From the NCBI GenBank assembly GCA_029936425.1, contig JAPYSU010000001.1:1-64000 (forward strand): a stretch of DNA of 64,000 nucleotides. Reading direction: 5' to 3'. The notes below the pieces were generated by a model, which was not told the origin of the DNA, searched no databases, and saw nothing but the letters and a program-made list of their open reading frames with translations. This document shows, one piece after another, positions 33,045-40,689 of this stretch. Positions within the stretch are counted from its first letter, which is position 1, and the number at the start of each line of letters is the position of its first letter. The position numbers and the translations under genes are program-made. Origin of the DNA: Litorimonas sp. Lineage in GTDB: Bacteria; Pseudomonadota; Alphaproteobacteria; Caulobacterales; Maricaulaceae.

Positions 33045-34736
33045 TTAATTGGAGAAAGGAAAAGAGGTGACAGCGCCTTTGGAGGCGGAGCCGACAAGCC
33101 GTGCGAATTTGGCGTAAGCGCCGCTTGGGTATTTTGGAGGAGGAGGCGTCCAGTCTTTTGACCGGGCCTTTAAATCGGCCTCGACATTAATGCTTCGCGC
33201 CTCGACATCAATCGTGACTTTGTCCCCGTTCCGGACAAAGGCGATGGGCCCGCCATGAGCCGCTTCGGGGGCCACATGGCCAATCACAAAGCCGTAGCTG
33301 GCGCCGGAAAAACGTCCGTCCGTAATCAACGCAACATGATCGGCGAGATCCTGCCCGACGAGAGCGGCGGTGACGCCGAGCATTTCGCGCATTCCCGGCC
33401 CGCCTGCGGGGCCTTCATTTCGGATGATAATAACGTCGCCTTTTTTGATTCCGTTATTCTGCACGACATCGAAACACTCTTCTTCGGATTCGAAAACTCT
33501 TGCAGTGCCTTCAAAGAAGAGCGCGCCGTGGCCGGCGAGTTTGACCACGCAACCTTCGGGCGCGAGATCGCCATAGAGTATGCCGTAGCCGCCGCGGGAT
33601 TTCACCGGATTATCAAAAGTGAGAACGACGTCCTGACCTTCGGTTTCCCGGGCATCGACAATCTCTTCAAACAGGCTCCGGCCTGTCACGGTCGGGCTGT
33701 CCTCAATGCGTCCGTCATGAACGAGTCGACGCCCGATCAAGGCAGAGCCTCCCGCCTTGTGAAGATCATAGGCCATATATTTTCCGCCCGGTTTGAGGTC
33801 GCCAATCACGGGTGTGGTGCGCGAAATCGTATCAAACGCATCAATCTTGAACCCCTCGACTTCCGCTTCGCTGGCAATGGCCAGTAAATGCAAAATCGCA
33901 TTGGTAGAGGCGGCCGTCGCCGAAAGCGCAATGGCGGCGTTCATCAGCGATGTATTGGTAATCATGTCCCGCGGCAGGCGGTTTTCACGCACGCAGTCCA
34001 CAACGACTTGCCCGGCCCGATAAGCGGCTTTGTTCTTGTCCTCGTCAACGGCGGGAATATCATTCATACCCATGGGCGACAGGCCAAGAAAGGTCATCGC
34101 CATCGCCATGGAATTGGCGGTAAATTGTCCGCCGCACGCGCCGGCGCCGGGGCAGGCCGCTTTTTCGATATCCTTTAATTCCTCATCATCGATGATGCCC
34201 GCCGCGCAGGCGCCGACCGCTTCGAACACGTCTTGGACAGAGAGGTCCTTGCCTTTGTGATGTCCGGGCATGATGGAGCCGCCGTAAAGCACGACGCCCG
34301 GAACGTTCATTCGGGCCAGAGCCATGCCGGCGGCCGGAATGGTTTTATCGCACCCCACCAAAATAATAACGCCGTCAAGGCTGTGACCTTTGACGGCGAG
34401 TTCGATGGAATCGGCAATAACTTCGCGCGACATCAAACTGGCGCGCATGCCTTCACTGCCCATCGTTATCCCGTCGGAAACGGCAATGGAATTGAAATCA
34501 ACGGGCGTACCGCCGGCCGCGCGAATGCCGGCGCGAACCGGAACTGCGAGCTTGTCGAGATCCATATTGCACGGGCCCATATTGGTCCAAGTGTTGAAAA
34601 CAGCGATGATCGGGCCTTCAAAACTCTCATCATCCATACCGGAAGCCCGGAGCATGGCGCGGGCGGCGGCGCGGCTGGGGCCTTTTACGATGGCGTCGCT
34701 TCGCTTGGATTTCTCTATGTCAGTCTCTTGGGTCAT
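33045..34736 (-). CDS. ilvD: Dihydroxy-acid dehydratase
   Basis: IlvD dehydrates the dihydroxy acids to the 2-oxo acid precursors of valine and isoleucine, using an Fe-S cluster. From ATG 34736 it has 563 residues; an in-frame TTG at 34748 is an alternative. Signatures include SDGITMGSEGMRASLMSRE, the cluster cysteines in ILVGCDKT and CPGAGACGGQFTANSM, and ITDGRFSGASYGFVIGHVAPEA near the C-terminus. It is the first structural gene of the supercluster and lies 28 nt downstream of an intrinsic terminator that belongs to the candidate attenuator. Confidence 0.98.
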   Translation of the reverse strand: MTQETDIEKSKRSDAIVKGPSRAAARAMLRASGMDDESFEGPIIAVFNTWTNMGPCNMDLDKLAVPVRAGIRAAGGTPVDFNSIAVSDGITMGSEGMRASLMSREVIADSIELAVKGHSLDGVIILVGCDKTIPAAGMALARMNVPGVVLYGGSIMPGHHKGKDLSVQDVFEAVGACAAGIIDDEELKDIEKAACPGAGACGGQFTANSMAMAMTFLGLSPMGMNDIPAVDEDKNKAAYRAGQVVVDCVRENRLPRDMITNTSLMNAAIALSATAASTNAILHLLAIASEAEVEGFKIDAFDTISRTTPVIGDLKPGGKYMAYDLHKAGGSALIGRRLVHDGRIEDSPTVTGRSLFEEIVDARETEGQDVVLTFDNPVKSRGGYGILYGDLAPEGCVVKLAGHGALFFEGTARVFESEEECFDVVQNNGIKKGDVIIIRNEGPAGGPGMREMLGVTAALVGQDLADHVALITDGRFSGASYGFVIGHVAPEAAHGGPIAFVRNGDKVTIDVEARSINVEADLKARSKDWTPPPPKYPSGAYAKFARLVGSASKGAVTSFPFSN

Positions 34737-34764
34737 ATTCTCGTTCAATTCACAAATTCAAAGC

Positions 34765-34794
34765 AATAAAAAACCCGCTCTGGTCGGAGCGGGT
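34765..34794 (-). terminator. Attenuator terminator of the ilv-leu supercluster
   Basis: On the minus strand: ACCCGCTC, loop CGACCA, GAGCGGGT, then TTTTTATTG. The 8-bp perfect stem plus T tract is a strong intrinsic terminator placed before ilvD, not after a large gene. Its 5' arm can pair instead with GAGCGGG at 34825-34831 in the leader frame. Confidence 0.85.
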
Positions 34795-34818
34795 GATATC
34801 TGGATAATTTGTTCTATC

Positions 34819-34962
34819 CTAAATCCCGCTCGCGACTCCGCTAATGAGGAGCACCACCACCAGAGCAAGCAGAAGCAGACCGACAGACGGCAGATCGTTC
34901 ACGCGGAGACCTTGCGCGGCGACTTTGACCTTCGGATCGTTCTGAGGGTTGCGAGGCGTCAT
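34819..34962 (-). CDS. Candidate ilv leader peptide (47 codons, branched-chain-rich)
   Basis: A 47-residue frame with a good ribosome binding site (AAAAGGAACAT before the ATG at 34962). Residues 29-40 read LLLLALVVVLLI: 11 of 12 codons specify Leu, Val or Ile, the end products of the genes downstream. The last codons (GCG AGC GGG ATT, stop) contain GAGCGGG, complementary to the 5' arm of the terminator that starts 24 nt after the stop. A ribosome at the stop would mask it and let the terminator form; a ribosome waiting on scarce branched-chain tRNAs would free it to form the antiterminator. The alternative is a small one-span membrane protein. Confidence 0.75.
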   Translation of the reverse strand: MTPRNPQNDPKVKVAAQGLRVNDLPSVGLLLLALVVVLLISGVASGI

Positions 34963-35000
34963 ATGTTCCTTTTAATCAGGCTGTCTTAATCTAGGTAAAT

Positions 35001-35029
35001 TATTTATGGGAAAGTGAACCTGGCCTCAA
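35001..35029 (-). promoter_or_regulatory. Possible promoter of the ilv leader transcript
   Basis: On the minus strand TTGAGG (35029-35024) lies 17 bp before TAAATA (35006-35001), about 40 bp upstream of the leader ATG. The match to sigma-70 boxes is partial, so this is only a suggestion. Confidence 0.25.
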
Positions 35030-35099
35030 GAGAAAATTTTGCTACCGGCTTTGCGAAATCAGACTATAAACCGCATAAACGTTCTATTATTACGAAATA

Positions 35100-36245
35100 T
35101 CACGCAAAAGAATTCTTTAGGGCCCTAATCAGGTCGGATTCCGCCTCCATCCCGACAGATAAACGCAAGAGATTATCTGTCACCCCGGCTTTGAGCCGCG
35201 CCTCTTTCGCCATGCCGCGATGGGTCATGGTTGAGGGCTGACAAATCAGGCTTTCCACCCCGCCGAGCGAAGCCGCCAGTTGAAAGATTTCAATCTTATT
35301 CAATATTTTGGCGGCCAGTTCCGGGCTTTCAACTTCGAAAGAGAGCATGGCGCCGGGGCCGGACTGCTGGGTTTTCATCAATTTATGGCCGGGGTCGGAG
35401 CGGAGGCCGGGGTAATAGACTTTGCTCACGGCTTTGTGTTTTTGCAGGAATTTGGCGATGGCTAGGGCGTTGCGTTCCTGAATATCCATCCGGGCTGATA
35501 AGGTTCTGAGGCCGCGCAGGGTTTGCCAGCTATCAAAAGGGGACCCCGTCACGCCGGAACAATTGGCCCACCATTCCAGCGTCTCGCCGTTTTGCTCTGT
35601 TTTGGAAATCACGGCGCCGCCGACCACATCGCTATGACCATTGAGATATTTGGTGGTGGAATGAACGACGATATCACATCCAAGCGCCAGAGGCTGCTGA
35701 CGCACGGGCGATAGGAAAGTGTTATCGGCGACCACAATCGCGCCGAAGGCTTTAGAGAGCTTGGCAATTTTGGCGACATCCACCAGACGCATCAGAGGGT
35801 TGGACGGCGTTTCGATTAAGACCATAGCGGGTTTTTCGTCGAGGGCTTCATGCAAGGCGTCAGGGTCGGATTGATCAATAAACAGAACCCGAATACGGCC
35901 CTGCTCGGCGCGATGGGTCAAAAGACGGTGTGTGCCGCCATAACAATCATGCGGCGCGATAATCAGCTCGTCCGCTTTTATCAGATTGAGGCAGAGGTCT
36001 ATCGCGCTCATCCCGGAAGAGGTAATCGTTGCCGCCGCCCCGCCTTCCAGCGCCGCCAGAGCTCTGGCCAGACCGTCGCGATTGGGATTATTCGTCCGCC
36101 CGTAATCATAGGGCCCTTTTTCCTCCACGCTCGGCCAGAGATAGGTGGAGGTAGTATAAAGCGGCGGCGCGACCGAGCGAAAGGCAGGATCTGCGCCGAT
36201 CTCGGCCTGAACGATTTGGGTTTGGAGGTCGGGTTTATTTTTCAT
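35100..36245 (-). CDS. Cystathionine gamma-synthase / beta-lyase family PLP enzyme
   Basis: A 381-residue member of the Cys/Met metabolism PLP family, start at ATG 36245. The PLP lysine lies in HSTTKYLNGHSDVVGG; RTNNPNRDGLARALAALEGG, ETPSNPLM and the final SVGMEAESDLIRAL are family hallmarks. Gamma-synthases (MetB) and beta-lyases (MetC) are hard to separate from sequence; the position 23 nt after metX suggests that it uses the O-acyl-homoserine made by MetX. The upstream SAM-I riboswitch should control it too. Confidence 0.9.
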   Translation of the reverse strand: MKNKPDLQTQIVQAEIGADPAFRSVAPPLYTTSTYLWPSVEEKGPYDYGRTNNPNRDGLARALAALEGGAAATITSSGMSAIDLCLNLIKADELIIAPHDCYGGTHRLLTHRAEQGRIRVLFIDQSDPDALHEALDEKPAMVLIETPSNPLMRLVDVAKIAKLSKAFGAIVVADNTFLSPVRQQPLALGCDIVVHSTTKYLNGHSDVVGGAVISKTEQNGETLEWWANCSGVTGSPFDSWQTLRGLRTLSARMDIQERNALAIAKFLQKHKAVSKVYYPGLRSDPGHKLMKTQQSGPGAMLSFEVESPELAAKILNKIEIFQLAASLGGVESLICQPSTMTHRGMAKEARLKAGVTDNLLRLSVGMEAESDLIRALKNSFA

Positions 36246-36268
36246 GATCGATTTTCGCTTTATCTTAA

Positions 36269-37240
36269 TCAAACCAAATTCTTACAAAATGCCTCAAGCC
36301 GAGGGCTCATCGCGTCATATTCTTTCAGGAAGGCATCATGGCCGTAAAGGCTGGTGAAGGTAAAGAGCTCGCTGGGCCCCGCGAGGCGGTCGCGGAGTTC
36401 GCGCATATCCGGCAGGGGGGCGAGCTGATCCGAAATCGCGGTCATCAATAATGTCGGTGTCGAAATGTTTTCCGGCTCAACGCGGTGGAGATCGATGGAC
36501 TCTGACAGCGCCAGAAATCTCTGGGCGTCCATATCCCGCGCGAAAACATCTCCGCGCGAGCCGAGATAATCGCAGATATCAAAACTGAACGGGTTGCGGC
36601 CTGTTTCCGTCAGGGCAAATCTGTCGGCAAATTCTTCGGGTGTGCGGTACGTCGTCATGGCGAGTTCGCGGGCGAGCTTCAATCCGGCTTCTGGCTTCCC
36701 GGCGTCCAGGCCGAGCCTGACAACGCGCCGCTGAATACCGCGCCAGCCCACCCCGATGGGATAGGGTTTGTGCGCCGCGCCGATAATACAGAGGTTTTCG
36801 ACCCAGTCCGGATGGTTCTGCGCGAGAACAAGTGAGCACATACCGCCATAAGAGGAGCCGATCATGGCCCTTGCCGGACCGAGCTTTTCAGCCTCTAACA
36901 AGTCAACAATGCGTTTGGCCTGATCGGCGGTGGTAATGGTTTCGGGGCAGTCCAGCCCGCCCTTGCCGGGGGCAAAATCGATACCAAGAACGCGGAATTT
37001 ATTCAGGTTAATCGCCCCGCCTTTGCGCACGAGTTTGGACCACCAGCCGCGATTGAGCCGGCCGCCATCAGCAACAAAGCGGGACGCTGAAATACCGCCC
37101 AAGACAATTAAAAGCGGGCCGTCCGGATTGCCATAAAGCCGTCCACGCACCACGTCATTCGGGATATCGCATCCACGCTCCAGACTGACCGTGCCGCGAT
37201 CAAAGGTAATGTCTTTAATGGGATGCGTCTGCGATGTCAT
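36269..37240 (-). CDS. metX: Homoserine O-acyltransferase, MetX type
   Basis: A 323-residue alpha/beta-hydrolase that acylates homoserine, the entry to methionine. The nucleophile elbow is GSSYGGM; the Asp is in TAISDQLAPLPDM and the His in YGHDAFLKEYD. The N-terminal part (GGISASRFVADGG, then WWSKLVRKGGAINL) resembles the short MetX forms that use succinyl-CoA, as in Xanthomonas, but acyl donor choice is not settled. ATG 37240 is favoured over a start at 37276. A SAM-I riboswitch lies about 75 nt upstream. Confidence 0.9.
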   Translation of the reverse strand: MTSQTHPIKDITFDRGTVSLERGCDIPNDVVRGRLYGNPDGPLLIVLGGISASRFVADGGRLNRGWWSKLVRKGGAINLNKFRVLGIDFAPGKGGLDCPETITTADQAKRIVDLLEAEKLGPARAMIGSSYGGMCSLVLAQNHPDWVENLCIIGAAHKPYPIGVGWRGIQRRVVRLGLDAGKPEAGLKLARELAMTTYRTPEEFADRFALTETGRNPFSFDICDYLGSRGDVFARDMDAQRFLALSESIDLHRVEPENISTPTLLMTAISDQLAPLPDMRELRDRLAGPSELFTFTSLYGHDAFLKEYDAMSPRLEAFCKNLV

Positions 37241-37314
37241 AAGGCCCAATCCTACTGTTTTCGGGCCAGTCTGCAATCAAAAGGGGAGCAAAACGAGGGC
37301 GGGGAGCCTCTTCG

Positions 37315-37403
37315 TCTCATCTTCCGACTTTCGCCGCAGGATTTGGCACCTTCTGGGTTGCCCCGACGTCAAAGGGCCTGTCCCTCGGTCGGTCTTGATG
37401 AGT
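37315..37403 (-). ncRNA. SAM-I (S-box) riboswitch upstream of metX
   Basis: Read on the minus strand, the segment shows the conserved S-box blocks in order: P1 arm CTCATC, AAGACCGAC, GAGGGACAGGCCC, TTTGACGTCGG, GGCAACC, GGTGCCAAATCCTGC, a short GCGAAAGT hairpin, then GATGAG closing P1. P2 (CCGAC/GTCGG) and P3 (GGCAACC/GGTGCC) are paired. Between it and the ATG, ACGA(a)G(a)GG pairs with CCCTCGT followed by TTTT, a plausible terminator. Also GGCCC/GGGCC encloses the metX ribosome binding site. SAM binding should shut off metX and the cystathionine enzyme. Confidence 0.92.
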
Positions 37404-37456
37404 AAAGGGGATATGCGGGTCGGCGGCAGGCGCGTCAAGCCATTTTCAAACCAGAA

Positions 37457-37843
37457 CTATCCCTGCTGTTCTTCCATCCGGTTCCACCAGACAAGCGCCA
37501 TGAAAAAGCCCTTAAAGACGGGCAGGGTCAGCAGGCTGATAAGAGCGGCTATGCCGACCAAAATCAATGTGGCCAACCAATTGGCAATCGGCGCATCGAA
37601 AAAGAAAAAGTGGTAAACCACAATAATGACATGGGCGGAAAGCGTCATAGCGGCCCAGGCCGGGGCAAGGTCAGCGCGTACCTTTGTCCAGTTCTTGCCG
37701 CAGTTTTCGCAATGGGAGACGGGGCTGAGATAGGTTTGAAACAGACGTCCTTCACCGCAACGCGGACATTTCAGCAGAGCTCCGCGCAAAAAAGCCTGTC
37801 GCCGTGTTCCGGGAAACTCTTCAATATCATGCGGATGAGACAT
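37457..37843 (-). CDS. DUF983 family membrane protein
   Basis: A 128-residue protein with an N-terminal zinc ribbon (CPRCGEGRLF at about residues 26-35 and HCENCGKNW at 44-52) followed by two hydrophobic segments (about 62-85 and 90-115). This is the DUF983 pattern, widespread in alphaproteobacteria and without proven role. ATG 37843 is preferred; an in-frame extension to 37879 lacks support. It is divergent from the LysR gene. Confidence 0.88.
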   Translation of the reverse strand: MSHPHDIEEFPGTRRQAFLRGALLKCPRCGEGRLFQTYLSPVSHCENCGKNWTKVRADLAPAWAAMTLSAHVIIVVYHFFFFDAPIANWLATLILVGIAALISLLTLPVFKGFFMALVWWNRMEEQQG

Positions 37844-37968
37844 GAGGACTATATAGGGAAACAGGTTGTCTTTTGCCAAAGTTTAAACAGTCCTGCGGCA
37901 ATTTGCGAGTAAGCTTTCCTGCCCTTGCCCGCAGACGCTAAATTTACATCATAAGTATCTGCATGGAA

Positions 37969-37999
37969 TTGACTTATGGCGTTCATTTCTGTAAGTCAA
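37969..37999. promoter_or_regulatory. Inverted repeat operator at the LysR promoter
   Basis: TTGACTTA (37969-37976) and TAAGTCAA (37992-37999) form a perfect inverted repeat with 15-bp spacing, ending 5 bp before the LysR start codon. This fits autoregulation of the LysR gene. Confidence 0.55.
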
Positions 38000-38004
38000 A
38001 ATTC

Positions 38005-38985
38005 ATGAAAAACTGGTCTGATTACCCGATATTATTGGCGGTTGCGGAAGTTGGAAGTCTGACGGCGGCGGGAAAAAAACTGGGGATGAGCCAGCCTACG
38101 GTTGGTCGCCGGATCCGCGCCCTCGAAGATCACTTCAAAACACCTCTCTTGCGCCGCGAAGACGGCATTCTGGTGCCGACCCGTTTTGGTCAGTCCATGC
38201 TCGATCATGTTCGGCGCATGCAGGACGAAGCCGCCGCCATAGACCGTAGCTCTGCCACATTGGAGGATTCTCTTTCCGGAGTTGTGCGGCTCTCCGCCAC
38301 GGAAGGTATCGGAACGGCCTGGCTTCCGGGCGTTATTCAGAGATTTCGTGACGAGCATCCGGATATTCTGATAGACCTTGGAATCGGTTTCCGGGATTTC
38401 AATTTGGCCCAACGCGAGGCCGACATCGCGCTCCGCTGGGAAAGCCCCGGAGAGCAAAACTCCTTGATTGGCCGTAAAGTCGCAAAAGTCTCTTTTGGAT
38501 TCTATGCCTCTTCTGATTATATCAAGCGAAATGGCCAACCAAGAAGTCTCGACGAGATCGGTGAACATGACGGTATCATGGCCAATATCATGGACGGAAA
38601 GCAGCTCTGGCTACGGGACGGTGATGACGTCACCTACCCGCCTAAGCGCGTGACATTTCAAACCAACTCTATCTGGGCGTTCGGCGAAGCCCTGGAGCAT
38701 GGCTACGGGATCGGTATGGAATCTCTTTGCGGACGGGACACACACCGCCGCAAAGACCTGCAGAGAATTCTGCCCGACATTACGCCGACGGAAGACCTCT
38801 ATCTGGTAGCGCATCAGGATTTGCGCCGATCCACCCGTATCCGGGCCGTGTTCGATTTTCTGGTGAAGGCGTTCAAGCAGGATCAGGACTATTTCAAAAC
38901 GGGCGGGCGGTCTGCTTTTGATCACGAACCAAGCCAGGTGGCCGAAAAGTCCAAAACGGGGCGTCTTCTGGACGCGGCGGAATAG
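38005..38985 (+). CDS. LysR-type transcriptional regulator
   Basis: A 326-residue regulator from ATG 38005. The N-terminal winged helix (LAVAEVGSLTAAGKKLGMSQPTVGRRIRALEDHF, shown here only as the region of residues about 10-43) is canonical; the rest is a periplasmic-binding-like effector domain. The ligand is unknown. A perfect inverted repeat lies just before the start codon. Upstream methyltransferase or DUF983 genes give no clear target; ubiE, 37 bp downstream, may be co-transcribed by position. Confidence 0.9.
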   Translation: MKNWSDYPILLAVAEVGSLTAAGKKLGMSQPTVGRRIRALEDHFKTPLLRREDGILVPTRFGQSMLDHVRRMQDEAAAIDRSSATLEDSLSGVVRLSATEGIGTAWLPGVIQRFRDEHPDILIDLGIGFRDFNLAQREADIALRWESPGEQNSLIGRKVAKVSFGFYASSDYIKRNGQPRSLDEIGEHDGIMANIMDGKQLWLRDGDDVTYPPKRVTFQTNSIWAFGEALEHGYGIGMESLCGRDTHRRKDLQRILPDITPTEDLYLVAHQDLRRSTRIRAVFDFLVKAFKQDQDYFKTGGRSAFDHEPSQVAEKSKTGRLLDAAE

Positions 38986-39022
38986 CTGGCTGTTTCATCG
39001 CGCCGCTGATAAAGCTTGATAC

Positions 39023-39790
39023 ATGACAGAGAAAACAATCGATTTCGGTTTTGAAGACATTCCCGAGAGCCAGAAAGCCTCTCGCGTCCGGGGCGTGTTT
39101 GATTCCGTCGCGGGCAATTATGATTTGATGAATGACGCGATGAGCCTTGGCATACATCGCGTCTGGAAAAACATGACCATCACCAAATTAAATCCGCAGC
39201 CAGGCGAGGCCCTGCTGGATGTGGCCGGCGGGACAGGAGACCTGGCACGGAGGTTTATTCACGCGGCAGATGAGGTCAGGCGCCGCCGCGGCGGGGCGGC
39301 GGCAAGTGCAATTATTTGCGATATTAATGCGGAAATGCTTTTGGCCGGAGTGGACGCGAAAAAAGATGCAGGACTGGATTTATCCCGGGTCTGCGGCGAC
39401 GCGCAAAACCTGCCCTTTCCGGACGAGACATTCGACGCCGTGACTATTGCTTTTGGCATTCGGAATGTCACCGATAGGGATATGGCGCTGCGGGAGTTTT
39501 TTCGCGTTTTAAAGCCCGGCGGGCGATTGGCCATCCTTGAATTTTCTACGCCGCCGACCCGCTGGCTCCGGCAGTTTTATGACGCCTATTCTTTTTCCGT
39601 CATACCAAGACTGGGGCAGGCTCTCGCGGAGGATCGAGACAGCTATCAATATCTTGTCGAATCCATTCGCCGTTTCCCCAAACAGGCGCAATTTGCCGAA
39701 ATGGTAAAACAGGCCGGATTTAGCCGCGTGACCTATGAGGATTTCAGCGGGGGCATCGCCGCGCTCCATACGGGGTGGAAAATCTGGTAA
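39023..39790 (+). CDS. ubiE: Demethylubiquinone/demethylmenaquinone C-methyltransferase UbiE
   Basis: UbiE methylates the C2 position of the quinone ring. The 255-residue protein has VFDSVAGNYDLMNDAMSLGIHRVWK at the N-terminus, SAM motif LLDVAGGTGDLARRF, DAVTIAFGIRNVTD and the C-terminal FSGGIAALHTGWKIW. Together with ubiG in this window it covers two methylations of ubiquinone synthesis. ATG start at 39023. Confidence 0.97.
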   Translation: MTEKTIDFGFEDIPESQKASRVRGVFDSVAGNYDLMNDAMSLGIHRVWKNMTITKLNPQPGEALLDVAGGTGDLARRFIHAADEVRRRRGGAAASAIICDINAEMLLAGVDAKKDAGLDLSRVCGDAQNLPFPDETFDAVTIAFGIRNVTDRDMALREFFRVLKPGGRLAILEFSTPPTRWLRQFYDAYSFSVIPRLGQALAEDRDSYQYLVESIRRFPKQAQFAEMVKQAGFSRVTYEDFSGGIAALHTGWKIW

Positions 39791-39874
39791 ATCTTTCCTT
39801 ATGAGCGGGAACATTTTCAAAAGTTGTAAGTAAATTAAATAAGATTAATTTCAGGCTTACTTTTGGACACCCTT

Positions 39875-40570
39875 ATGGCTCTGCTAAAAACTGCTCTTCC
39901 GATATTGCTCCTGTTCGGCGGCCTGTCCGCCTGCACGGAGGCGGCAAACACCTCAGACCCAACTGAGCAGTCTCAATCTAACACGCTGAAAATTACGGGC
40001 CAGATCGGCTATCGTGAACGCATCGCCTTGAGCCCCGGCGCGGTGGCAGAGATCAAGCTCCAGGACATTTCGATTGCCGACCGACCCGCGCCTGTACTGG
40101 CCGAACAGACCTTGGAATTTGACGGTCAGCAAATCCCGTGGGACTTTGAATTGAATGTAGAGTCTGATGAATTAGAGCCGCGCGGACGTTATTCCGTCCG
40201 GGCCATGATAAATGATCGGGATGGCCACCTTATGTTTACATCGGATACCGCCAATATTGTCCAGCCGGGCGAGGGGGATGTCGATTTAGGACTTATTCTG
40301 TTGCGGCAAAATACGGTTTCACAGGAAAAAACAGAAGATGACGATATGTGGGTTTATCGCTGCGGGGACACAAATGCGGCGATTGTTCAAAGCGAGGATA
40401 TGATCCGGCTTAAAGTGGATGGAACATCCTATGACCTGCCCCGGGTCCCTTCTGCTTCTGGCGAAAAATATGAGGCGGATCTGAACGGACAGATGGTCAT
40501 GTTCTGGTCGAAAGGCGAAAGGGCTTTGTTGAAAATCGGCGAAACATCCTATCCGGAATGCCAGGCCTAA
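39875..40570 (+). CDS. YbaY-like / MliC-type lysozyme inhibitor lipoprotein
   Basis: A 231-residue lipoprotein from ATG 39875 (GGA seven bases upstream). The signal peptide ends LSAC. Residues about 35-135 match the YbaY (META/YscW-like) beta domain: KITGQIGYRERIALSPGAVAEIKLQD, then FELNVESDELEPRGRYSVRAMI. The C-terminal 75 residues (WVYRCGDTNAAIV through the final PECQ) match MliC, which blocks C-type lysozymes at the active site; two Cys are placed for its disulfide. It should protect peptidoglycan from host or competitor lysozyme in the periplasm. Confidence 0.8.
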   Translation: MALLKTALPILLLFGGLSACTEAANTSDPTEQSQSNTLKITGQIGYRERIALSPGAVAEIKLQDISIADRPAPVLAEQTLEFDGQQIPWDFELNVESDELEPRGRYSVRAMINDRDGHLMFTSDTANIVQPGEGDVDLGLILLRQNTVSQEKTEDDDMWVYRCGDTNAAIVQSEDMIRLKVDGTSYDLPRVPSASGEKYEADLNGQMVMFWSKGERALLKIGETSYPECQA

Positions 40571-40689
40571 CGCGGCTTTTTGGCCAAAAGGCTCTTTTTA
40601 GCCCCGAAAACGGCCGAGACTTAAGAAACCGTAATTTGCGTCACGCCAGTGTGATTGGCCTGTGACACCCAGCTATGAGAGAATGTAGT

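Noticed and set aside
34749..35099. Small single-span membrane protein as the only explanation of the 47-codon frame
   Set aside because: Not excluded, but the exact complementarity of its last codons with the terminator arm and its position before ilvD favour an attenuator leader.
40571..40689. Terminator after the MliC-type lipoprotein gene (GGCTTTTTGGCCAAAAGGC)
   Set aside because: Several overlapping weak hairpins are possible, but none has a good stem with a directly following T tract on the plus strand.
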